A stretch of 11,461 bases of DNA, taken from NCBI GenBank assembly GCA_016934125.1, contig JAFGTL010000065.1, positions 1 through 11,461 of the forward strand, written 5' to 3'. Of the stretch, positions 6,075 through 11,461 are shown one piece after another; position 1 is the stretch's first letter, and the number at the start of each line of letters is the position of its first letter. The notes under the pieces are model-generated. The model worked only from the letters and a program-made list of their open reading frames with translations, made no database searches and was not told the origin of the DNA. This DNA is from Candidatus Hydrogenedentota bacterium. Lineage in GTDB: Bacteria; Hydrogenedentota; Hydrogenedentia; Hydrogenedentales; SLHB01. The translations under genes and the position numbers were made by a program.

Positions 6075-7188
6075 GGCCCGCCCCCTTTTGCACGACATCG
6101 AGGACGGCCCCGGCCGCATGCGCCGAAGCCCCGCCCTCCCCCAGTGCGTCCCGTACCGCCGCCAACTCCTCCAGCATCGTCTCCCGCGCCGGCCCGTCCT
6201 CGATCAGCTCCAGGGCCACAGGCAGCATGGCCGCCGCCTTGGCCGCACCCTGGATGAACTCGGGCACCACGCGCTTGCCGGCCAGGATGTTCACCAAACC
6301 GATGTGCTCGATGTGCACAAGCAGCCGCGCCAGCCAATAGCTCAGCCACGCCACCTTATACATGATCACCATGGGCACACCGAACAGGGCCGCCTCCAAT
6401 GTCGCCGTGCCCGACGCCACCATGCAGAACCGGGCCCCGTCCAGCAACTCGTACGTCCGGCCGATGGCCGTCTCGAGCGGGAAATCGCCCGCAATGGCCC
6501 GCACCTGGGCTTCCCGCTGCCGATCCACGCACGGCGTAACGAACCGCGCCTCCGGATACCGCTCCCGGATGCCCCGCGCCACCTCGATCATCGTCGCCAG
6601 CAACCGCTCGATCTCCTGTTCCCGGCTGCCGGGCAACAGGCCGATCACCAGCCCATCGCGAAACGCGCCCGTCGGCTTGAACGCCGCCACCTGATCCAGC
6701 AGAGGATGGCCCACATACGAGCAGTCCACCCCAACGTCCCGGTAGAGCGCCTCCTCAAACGGCAGGATCACCAGCATCTTGTCCACCAGTTCCGCGATGG
6801 TGTAGATCCGCCCCTTCTTCCACGCCCAAACCTGCGGACCAATGTAATACACGATCGGGATCCCCATCCGCTTCACCCGTTTCGCAAGCTGCAGATGGAA
6901 TCCCGGATAGTCAATGAGCACCACGCAGTCGGGCCGCGCCACCTCCAGTCGCTTCACGGTGGTCAGGAACAGCCGGCGCATCATCCCGAACCGCTTCACC
7001 ACCTCCACGAATCCCATGATCCCTTGGCTCGCGAGATCGAAGTGCAGATCCATCCCCGCCGCGGCCATCCGCGGCCCGCCCAGCCCTTCGCACACCACCG
7101 ACGGATCCGCCCGGCGCAACCCCGCGACGAGTTCCGCGCCGTGCATGTCGCCCGACGACTCCCCCGCCGATAGAAAGATGCGCGTCAC
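6067..7188 (-). CDS. lpxB: lipid-A-disaccharide synthase
   Basis: GT19 glycosyltransferase joining UDP-2,3-diacylglucosamine and lipid X into the beta-1,6 disaccharide precursor of lipid A, at the inner face of the inner membrane. The 373 residues compare with 382 in E. coli. Family landmarks: SAGESSGDMHGAEL (7-20), GLGGPRM (35-41), MGFVEV (58-63), IDYPGFHL (92-99), YYIGPQVWAWKKGRI (114-128), LPFEEALY (142-149), YVGHPLLD (158-165), LLPGSREQEI (184-193), SGTATLEAAL (259-268) and the NILAGKRVVPEF segment (300-311). The GTG at 7188 is chosen because GGGGGAGA lies five to six bases upstream and the canonical N-terminus starts there; the frame extends 45 codons upstream into the oxidoreductase gene without family similarity. 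It follows the oxidoreductase by 25 nt and overlaps polA by 8 nt, so it is likely translated in coupled fashion with both. Confidence 0.97.
   Translation of the reverse strand: MTRIFLSAGESSGDMHGAELVAGLRRADPSVVCEGLGGPRMAAAGMDLHFDLASQGIMGFVEVVKRFGMMRRLFLTTVKRLEVARPDCVVLIDYPGFHLQLAKRVKRMGIPIVYYIGPQVWAWKKGRIYTIAELVDKMLVILPFEEALYRDVGVDCSYVGHPLLDQVAAFKPTGAFRDGLVIGLLPGSREQEIERLLATMIEVARGIRERYPEARFVTPCVDRQREAQVRAIAGDFPLETAIGRTYELLDGARFCMVASGTATLEAALFGVPMVIMYKVAWLSYWLARLLVHIEHIGLVNILAGKRVVPEFIQGAAKAAAMLPVALELIEDGPARETMLEELAAVRDALGEGGASAHAAGAVLDVVQKGAGRG
6081..6089 (-). promoter_or_regulatory. ribosome-binding site fixing the polA GTG start
   Basis: AAAAGGGGG on the minus strand, inside the last codons of lpxB, stands six bases before the GTG at 6074. 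The upstream in-frame ATG codons at 6119 and 6098 have no comparable site, so this purine run decides the start of polA. Confidence 0.6.
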
Positions 7189-7213
7189 AAGGTTCTCCCC
7201 CGGCTGCACGCCC

Positions 7214-8167
7214 TCATGCCTGCTCCCGGATCGCGTCCACCACCCGCTGGGCCAGTTCCAGGGCGGCCAAGGCGTCTTCACCCGATACCACCGGCCGCGC
7301 CTGATCGCGCACACACCGGACAAACGAACGCAACTCCAGCTTCAGCGGCTCTTCACGCTCAACCGCCAGCGGCTCGATCTCAATCTGTTCCATGGGATTC
7401 GCCGACGGATCGATCGGCCCCGCCTTCTTGCGGTATACGAGCACTTCCTGCGCCGAGTAATCCGTCGACACGTATGCGTTCTCCGCAAACACCCGGATCT
7501 TACGCATCCGCTCCATCGACACCCGGCTCGCCGTGATGTTCGCCACACAACCCGATGCGAACCGCAACCGCGCGTTCGCGATATCCTCGGACGCCGAGAA
7601 CACCGACGCGCCCGCCGCATCCACGTTCGTCACCTCCGTCCCGTCCAGCGCACGCACGATATCCAGATCGTGGATCATCAAATCCAATACCACACTCACG
7701 TCCAGGCTCCGGTTCGGATACGGACTCAGCCGGTGGCACTCGATGAACAACGGGCGCCCCACGCCCTCGAAAAGGGCGATCACCGCCCCGTTGAACCGCT
7801 CGATATGCCCAACCTGCAGGATACGGCCCGCGGCCCGCGCCCGATCGTTCATCTCCCGCGCCTCCGCGGGCGTCGCCGCGATCGGCTTCTCCACGAGCAC
7901 GTGCGCTCCCGCGTCCAGCGCCTCCAGGGCCACGTCACGGTGCGCCGTCGTCGGCACGACGATCGACACCGCGTCCACCCCTTCCTCGAACAGCGCCTGC
8001 GCCGACTCGAACGCGGGCACGCCGAACTCCCCCGCCACGGCCTCCGCCCGCGCCCGATCCGCGTCCACCACGCCGACCACACACGCCTCTTCGAGTCCCT
8101 GGTAGTTGCGGACGTGGTGGTAGCCGAGATGCCCGACTCCGATCACGCCGATGCGTACAGGCTTCAT
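7214..8167 (-). CDS. Gfo/Idh/MocA oxidoreductase, GnnA-like
   Basis: NAD(P)-dependent oxidoreductase, 317 residues. The Rossmann fold opens with GVIGVGHLG (7-15), followed by the family's EKP motif (93-95, catalytic Lys94), VGHIERFN (119-126) and the active-site segment LDLMIHDLDI with His166. The C-terminal half is the alpha/beta substrate-binding domain. Its place between lpxA and lpxB matches GnnA of Acidithiobacillus ferrooxidans, which oxidises the 3-OH of UDP-GlcNAc so that GnnB can aminate it, leading to amide-linked acyl chains in lipid A. No GnnB aminotransferase is present here, so the true product is uncertain: the partner may be elsewhere, or the substrate may be another UDP-sugar. 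The start has GGGAGGA six bases upstream. It ends 25 nt before lpxB and starts 174 nt after lpxA. Family assignment is firm; GnnA function is an inference from context. Confidence 0.9.
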   Translation of the reverse strand: MKPVRIGVIGVGHLGYHHVRNYQGLEEACVVGVVDADRARAEAVAGEFGVPAFESAQALFEEGVDAVSIVVPTTAHRDVALEALDAGAHVLVEKPIAATPAEAREMNDRARAAGRILQVGHIERFNGAVIALFEGVGRPLFIECHRLSPYPNRSLDVSVVLDLMIHDLDIVRALDGTEVTNVDAAGASVFSASEDIANARLRFASGCVANITASRVSMERMRKIRVFAENAYVSTDYSAQEVLVYRKKAGPIDPSANPMEQIEIEPLAVEREEPLKLELRSFVRCVRDQARPVVSGEDALAALELAQRVVDAIREQA

Positions 8168-8277
8168 CGGGAGTCCTCCCTGGCCAAGAAACCGACGCGC
8201 TGTCTCCAGATCGCCGGCGCAGCCTATGGCCGTCGCCCGGGATTCGTGTGCCGCGCCGAACTCACGGCGTCCGTATG

Positions 8278-8297
8278 GGCCGGCCCGACAGCCGGCC
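8278..8297. other. hairpin in the lpxA-oxidoreductase gap
   Basis: GGCCGGC (8278-8284) and GCCGGCC (8291-8297) form a perfect 7-bp stem with a 6-nt loop in the 174-nt gap between lpxA and the oxidoreductase gene. No T-run follows on either strand. It may be a stability element within a polycistronic message. Nothing else was recognised in the gap except the downstream gene's ribosome-binding site. Confidence 0.25.
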
Positions 8298-8341
8298 GAA
8301 TGGAATGTCGACGGTGCAGCCCCTCGGCCCGCAGTGAAGGG

Positions 8342-9130
8342 CTATTTCGTGATGCCGCGGAGCGACTTGCGCACGAACTCGACGAAATGGGTGCGCTCTT
8401 CGCTGTCCTCGACAGTTGCCTCAATCTCGTGCAGCGCCTGCGTCGTGTTCAGATCCGATCGGAACATGATCCGATACATGTCCTTGATCCGCTTCCGCGC
8501 CGCCGAATCGAGCCCATTCCGCCGCAACCCCACCACGTTCGGCCCATGGCACCGGGCCGGGTTGCCTTCCACAATCATATACGGCGGCACGTCCTTGCTT
8601 ACGCGCGACATGGCCCCCACGAACGAGAGCCTGCCCACGACACACTCCTGGTGGACGCCGCTGAGTCCGTTGATCGTGGCCCGATCCTCGACGTCCACAT
8701 GCCCGGCCAGCGACGCGCAGTTGCCCATGATCACGTTGTTGCCCAAATGGCAGTCGTGGGCAATGTGCGTATACGCCATCAACAGGCAGTTGTCGCCGAT
8801 CGACGTCACCCGGTGATCGTCGTCGTAAGACTCGAGCGTACTCGCACTCACCGTCATGTGCTCGCGGAACATGTTCCCGTTCCCGATCACCGTCCGCCCC
8901 ACCAGGCCTTCCTTGTGCTTCAGATCCTGGGACAGAATGCCGATCTGCGCCCCGCTGTAGAATCGGTTATTCTCGCCGATCACCGTCCGCCCCGTGAGAA
9001 CGCAGTGGGGCCCCACCACCGTGCCCGCGCCAACCTGGACATCGGGCCCGATCACCGCAAACGGCTGCACGTCAGCAGTCTCGTGCAACTCCGCGTGCGG
9101 ATCCACAACCGCCATTGGATGAATGCTCAT
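8342..9130 (-). CDS. lpxA: acyl-ACP--UDP-N-acetylglucosamine O-acyltransferase
   Basis: First enzyme of lipid A synthesis: transfers a 3-hydroxyacyl chain from ACP to the 3-position of UDP-GlcNAc or its 3-amino analogue. It is a trimeric left-handed beta-helix protein of 262 residues, exactly the E. coli length. The start (ATG 9130) is chosen because SIHPMAVVDP opens the family N-terminus; an ATG at 9157 would add nine residues and lie in the promoter region. The catalytic base His125 lies in THIAHDC, with AGHV (His144) and GVHQ (His160) conserved, then DVPPY and the C-terminal helical domain ending in SLRGI. Deviations: the E. coli VTIHRGT loop reads MTVSAST, putting Ser95 where His99 stands, and the acyl-ruler position Gly173 is Ala. 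The loop resembles chlamydial-type LpxA as I recall it. It heads the lpxA-oxidoreductase-lpxB-polA-rho series. No lpxC, lpxD or fabZ is in the window. Confidence 0.95.
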   Translation of the reverse strand: MSIHPMAVVDPHAELHETADVQPFAVIGPDVQVGAGTVVGPHCVLTGRTVIGENNRFYSGAQIGILSQDLKHKEGLVGRTVIGNGNMFREHMTVSASTLESYDDDHRVTSIGDNCLLMAYTHIAHDCHLGNNVIMGNCASLAGHVDVEDRATINGLSGVHQECVVGRLSFVGAMSRVSKDVPPYMIVEGNPARCHGPNVVGLRRNGLDSAARKRIKDMYRIMFRSDLNTTQALHEIEATVEDSEERTHFVEFVRKSLRGITK

Positions 9131-9147
9131 GCGTGGAACTACCTTGG

Positions 9148-9177
9148 ATAGGTGCAATTAACTTAAGGGGATGTCAA
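9148..9177 (-). promoter_or_regulatory. candidate promoter for the lpxA operon
   Basis: A perfect -35 hexamer TTGACA (9177-9172) lies just past the terminator of the MFS gene and upstream of lpxA, in a locally A/T-rich stretch. No good -10 is found at the right spacing; ACCTAT at 9153-9148 (18-nt spacer) matches only the last two bases well. Initiation here would leave a very short leader before the ATG at 9130. Confidence 0.3.
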
Positions 9178-9195
9178 GGAATAGCACAATCCCGC

Positions 9196-9233
9196 ATCAA
9201 AATCAAGCGCGCCGGCCGCGCGCCGCGGCCGGC
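9196..9233 (-). terminator. intrinsic terminator of the MFS gene
   Basis: A perfect 9-bp inverted repeat (GCCGGCCGC at 9211-9219 and GCGGCCGGC at 9225-9233, 5-nt loop) starts 12 bases after the MFS stop codon. On the minus strand it is followed, after four bases, by TTGATTTTGAT (9206-9196). The stem is strong, but the T-rich tract is displaced and interrupted, so termination may be partial. Confidence 0.5.
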
Positions 9234-9244
9234 CGCCTGCGAAG

Positions 9245-10519
9245 TCACCGCGTCGTCAGCTTCTCCATCTCGTAGCCGCCCCGCGCCCGATCCGTCACGT
9301 ACACCAGTCCGAATACGACCATCACCACCGCCGGCAGGATCGCCCAGATCTGCAGGCATCGATCCGGCCCGAACGCATCGTTGATCCGGCCCATCACCGG
9401 CCCGGCCACCCACGTCGCAAGGCTGCCCGCCCCACCGATCACGGCCAGGCCCAGCGCGCCCGTGCGCGGACACCGCTCGGCTGCAATGCCCAACATCGTG
9501 GGCCACCAGAAACACACCCCCACGTATACCAGCGTCGCCGCGAAGAAAAACCAGAACGGACTCTGAGTCGTCGACGCATGGTGGAACAGAAACAGGCCCA
9601 CCGCCGCGATGGGCGCCGTCAATGCGATGAGTGCTGTCGGCGCAATCTTGTGCACCGGCCTGCTGAAGAACTGGCGCAACACGTACATGATGATGCTGCC
9701 CCACACCAGCGCCAGGATGCCCTCCTCCCGGCCCATTACGTCTTTGTAGATGTTCGAGATCCACTCGCCCGTCCCCAGTTCCGTCGCCGCCGTAAGCCAC
9801 ATCACCAGAAACAACGTGATGAAAACCGGCCGCACCGCCGCGCGCAGCATCCCCCCGAACGACACACCCGCCGCCACCCGCTCCGTGGCCGGGAACTCCT
9901 GCCCCATGATCATGGCCGCATACACGGCCGTCGGGATCAAGAGCAATGCCATCTTGCACTGCCAGTTGAACGCCAACTCGAACTGCCCGTACTCTGCGAT
10001 CTTGGTGAAGCCGAACGCCAGCAGGCCGCCGATCACCAGTCCGCCCGGGAACCACGCATGGAACACCGTCAGCTTGTGCCCTTTCTCTTCCGGGTAGAGC
10101 GTCGCGATCAGCGGGTTGCACACCGCCTCCACCAAGCCGTTCCCCGCGCCGATGATGAGCGTCGCCGTCCACAGCACCCAGAAATTCGGCGCGAAGATCG
10201 TCAGCAGCGTCCCGCCGCAATGGCACAGCGCCGCCAACCGCAGCAGACGCCCCATGCCCAGCAAGTCCACCAGCGGCCCCCCGAAAAGGATGGCCAAACC
10301 AAACGAGAAGAAGGCCACCCCCGCAATGTGGCCCGCATACGTCTTCACAAGCTTGTCCTGCAGCGCCGGATCGCCGGCCTCAACATCCTCTCCCCCAGTG
10401 ACATGCGGAATCACAAACTCTTCCTCGAACGCATCCAGAATATCGCCCCGGATGGCGAACGACATCGAGGTCGCGACAAGTGCAATACAGCTCGCCACAA
10501 ACAACCGTTGCTTGCTCAT
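9245..10519 (-). CDS. MFS transporter, FHS-like, substrate unknown
   Basis: Twelve-helix major facilitator superfamily carrier of 424 residues in the inner membrane. Helix 1 (about 6-25) ends in FAIRGDIL. It is followed by an unusually long acidic segment (31-58, with EEE and GGEDVEAGD), probably periplasmic, before helix 2. The helix 2-3 loop has a motif A variant, GPLVDLLGMGRLLRLA (81-96). Helix 4-5 carries GAGNGLVEAVCNPLIATLYP and HAWFPGG (124-160), reminiscent of the fucose-galactose-glucose (FHS) permeases, so a sugar or sugar-like substrate is the best guess; this is inference. The start ATG at 10519 has GAGGAG six bases upstream; the frame stays open to 10546. A candidate promoter lies about 110 bases upstream and a terminator hairpin follows the stop, so it is probably transcribed alone or as the start of the lpx message by read-through. 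Confidence 0.85.
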   Translation of the reverse strand: MSKQRLFVASCIALVATSMSFAIRGDILDAFEEEFVIPHVTGGEDVEAGDPALQDKLVKTYAGHIAGVAFFSFGLAILFGGPLVDLLGMGRLLRLAALCHCGGTLLTIFAPNFWVLWTATLIIGAGNGLVEAVCNPLIATLYPEEKGHKLTVFHAWFPGGLVIGGLLAFGFTKIAEYGQFELAFNWQCKMALLLIPTAVYAAMIMGQEFPATERVAAGVSFGGMLRAAVRPVFITLFLVMWLTAATELGTGEWISNIYKDVMGREEGILALVWGSIIMYVLRQFFSRPVHKIAPTALIALTAPIAAVGLFLFHHASTTQSPFWFFFAATLVYVGVCFWWPTMLGIAAERCPRTGALGLAVIGGAGSLATWVAGPVMGRINDAFGPDRCLQIWAILPAVVMVVFGLVYVTDRARGGYEMEKLTTR

Positions 10520-10630
10520 CGTTGACTCCTCAGTTGCCCTTGGCATCCCCCAGACACCACTCCAAGAGGCCTGGAGCCTGAAGAGGCCGGCTGGCGCGGA
10601 AAACGCTCGCTAGTGCTCCAGACAAAAGAG

Positions 10631-10659
10631 ATACTACTTCCTCCGCCCCTGCAGATCAA
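10631..10659 (-). promoter_or_regulatory. candidate promoter for the MFS gene
   Basis: On the minus strand TTGATC (10659-10654, 4 of 6) is followed by a 17-nt spacer and TAGTAT (10636-10631, 4 of 6). A start near 10624 would give a leader of about 105 nt before the ATG at 10519. The leader holds an 8-bp direct repeat AAGAGGCC (10564-10571 and 10581-10588) of unknown meaning. This is the only promoter-like pair I found in the 213-nt gap between the TPR and MFS genes. Confidence 0.35.
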
Positions 10660-10732
10660 GGCCCCTGTCGGCGTCCTTCTCCCTGCCCCCAGCCTCCGCC
10701 ATGTCCCCGGCCCGGCGCGCCCGGCCGTCCCC

Positions 10733-11461
10733 TCATTCTCCGTCCTCATCCTCCGATTTCATCACTGCCTGCGGCGCATACCGCCCGGCACGCAACTCAT
10801 CGAGCACCGCCCGGGCATCCGGCCAGTTGGGATTGATGGCCAGAACCTGTTCGAGCCCTTCGGCCGCCTCGTCGAGCCGCCCCTGCCGCATCCGCACCAC
10901 GGCCAGGTTGTACAGCGCCGTCAGGTGCTGCGGGCGGATCTCGAGCGCCTTCAGGAAGCTCTCCGCGGCCCGCTCGTATTCTCCCTGCTCCGTCAACGCC
11001 ATCCCCAGGTTCGTGTGGGCCCGCACCAGGTATGGCGCCAGTTCGATGGATTTCGACAACGTCGCCACGGCCTCATCGAGCCGCCCCTGCCGCATGTACA
11101 CCGTGCCCAGATTGAACAGCGCCAGGGCGTGCCGCGGCCGCGCCTCGAGGGCCGCCTCGAAGTGCTCCTCGGCCTCGTCCAGCCGGCCCCGATCCGCCAG
11201 CGCCAACCCGAGATTCGTGTGGGCCACGGCGTTGTTGGACGTCACATCGAGCGCGCGCCGGAACAGCGCCTCGCTGTCGCGCCAATACAGCACCTGAAAC
11301 CACGTCGCCAGCATCAGCACCGGCACGAGCACCGCGTTCACGGCAATGAGCACCGTCTTCCGTAGCGGCCTCGACGCGAGCAACTCGGGAACCAGCCAAG
11401 CCACCGCCATGAACACCCCGATCAGCGGAATGTACGTGAATCGATCCGCCATGGCCTGCCC
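10733..11461 (-). CDS. membrane-anchored TPR protein, C-terminal part
   Basis: The frame is open to the right edge. The codons before the first internal ATG (11452) read G-Q-A and continue into MADRFTYIPLIG, the usual internal sequence of polytopic TPR glycosyltransferase-like proteins (TMTC/PMT-like), so the gene continues beyond the window. Visible parts (counted from that ATG): two membrane segments (about 6-26 and 33-51), then half a TPR and four full 34-residue TPRs (about 69-205), each of the pattern A-x3-N/L-x-L-G...G-x-x-x-x-A...F/L-x-x-A-L, and a short acidic tail ending EDEDGE. TPRs mediate protein contacts; in this family the membrane part is proposed to transfer sugars to proteins, which cannot be judged here because the catalytic half is missing. 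It precedes the MFS gene by 213 nt on the same strand. Confidence 0.8.
   Translation of the reverse strand, partial: GQAMADRFTYIPLIGVFMAVAWLVPELLASRPLRKTVLIAVNAVLVPVLMLATWFQVLYWRDSEALFRRALDVTSNNAVAHTNLGLALADRGRLDEAEEHFEAALEARPRHALALFNLGTVYMRQGRLDEAVATLSKSIELAPYLVRAHTNLGMALTEQGEYERAAESFLKALEIRPQHLTALYNLAVVRMRQGRLDEAAEGLEQVLAINPNWPDARAVLDELRAGRYAPQAVMKSEDEDGE
10867..11096 (-). repeat. near-identical TPR codon repeats
   Basis: A 25-base stretch encoding MRQGRLDEA occurs at 10867-10891 and again at 11071-11095 with one mismatch. They are 204 bases apart, exactly two TPR units of 34 codons. This points to recent duplication or gene conversion within the TPR array rather than an independent repeat element. 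Confidence 0.6.

Noticed and set aside
4959..6257. A 432-codon plus-strand open frame opposite polA and lpxB
   Set aside because: Antisense shadow rich in Arg, Pro and His; no recognisable protein.
8278..8297. Hairpin after lpxA as an intrinsic terminator
   Set aside because: No T-run follows the stem on the minus strand, and the next gene continues the lpx series.
6914..9151. A 745-codon open frame on the plus strand opposite lpxB, the oxidoreductase and lpxA
   Set aside because: Low-complexity antisense translation without domains; it spans three well-supported genes and their gaps.
10707..10727. G/C-rich inverted repeat after the TPR gene as a terminator
   Set aside because: The arms pair over only five bases with a large loop and no T-run follows.
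10867..11096. Regular DNA repeats as a possible CRISPR array
   Set aside because: The repeats are in frame, have a 102-base (34-codon) unit and encode TPR motifs.
11450..11452. ATG at 11452 as the start of the TPR protein
   Set aside because: The frame is open upstream to the edge (G-Q-A before the Met), and this segment is internal in the family, so the gene is truncated by the window.

Overview
The window looks like chromosomal sequence from a Gram-negative bacterium of high G+C (roughly two thirds by eye). It carries lpxA and lpxB, so the organism probably makes lipid A. The taxonomy cannot be fixed from the sequence. The LpxA active-site loop resembles non-proteobacterial (for example chlamydial/PVC-type) LpxA. 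Rho has a basic N-terminal tail, and the window also holds a GH130 enzyme and a membrane-anchored TPR protein. These point to an uncultured lineage of the PVC or Hydrogenedentota kind, but that is a low-confidence inference. I see no mobile element, CRISPR array, tRNA or rRNA.

Layout. Positions 1-216 are a non-coding left edge with a 12-bp palindrome and a candidate promoter. Two plus-strand genes follow: an O6-alkylguanine-DNA alkyltransferase (217-705) and a GH130 glycoside phosphorylase/hydrolase (791-1708). They meet a long minus-strand block head to head. Read in its own direction, that block is: a TPR membrane protein cut by the right edge (11461-10733), an MFS transporter (10519-9245), lpxA (9130-8342), a Gfo/Idh/MocA oxidoreductase resembling GnnA (8167-7214), lpxB (7188-6067), polA (6074-3360) and rho (3263-1812). 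There is no gene-free stretch over 300 bases.

How the genes fit together. The MFS gene has its own candidate promoter and a hairpin terminator. A TTGACA element then precedes lpxA. From lpxA onward the spacing (174 nt, 25 nt, 8-nt overlap, 96 nt) suggests one transcription unit joining lipid A synthesis (lpxA, the oxidoreductase, lpxB) to polA and rho. The unit ends in two tandem hairpins and an intrinsic terminator shared with the convergent GH130 gene.

Most worth a second look: (i) a near-consensus promoter with an adjacent perfect 12-bp palindrome inside polA, in a patch of codons unlike the rest of the gene; (ii) a tandem 26-bp duplication after the rho stop codon whose single difference keeps RNA pairing on the rho strand only; (iii) a Phe in the Rho P-loop where Lys/Arg is usual; (iv) a GnnA-like gene between lpxA and lpxB with no GnnB aminotransferase, next to an LpxA with unusual active-site residues. 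I found no clear defence, secretion or mobile system. Most of the window is core metabolism and information processing.
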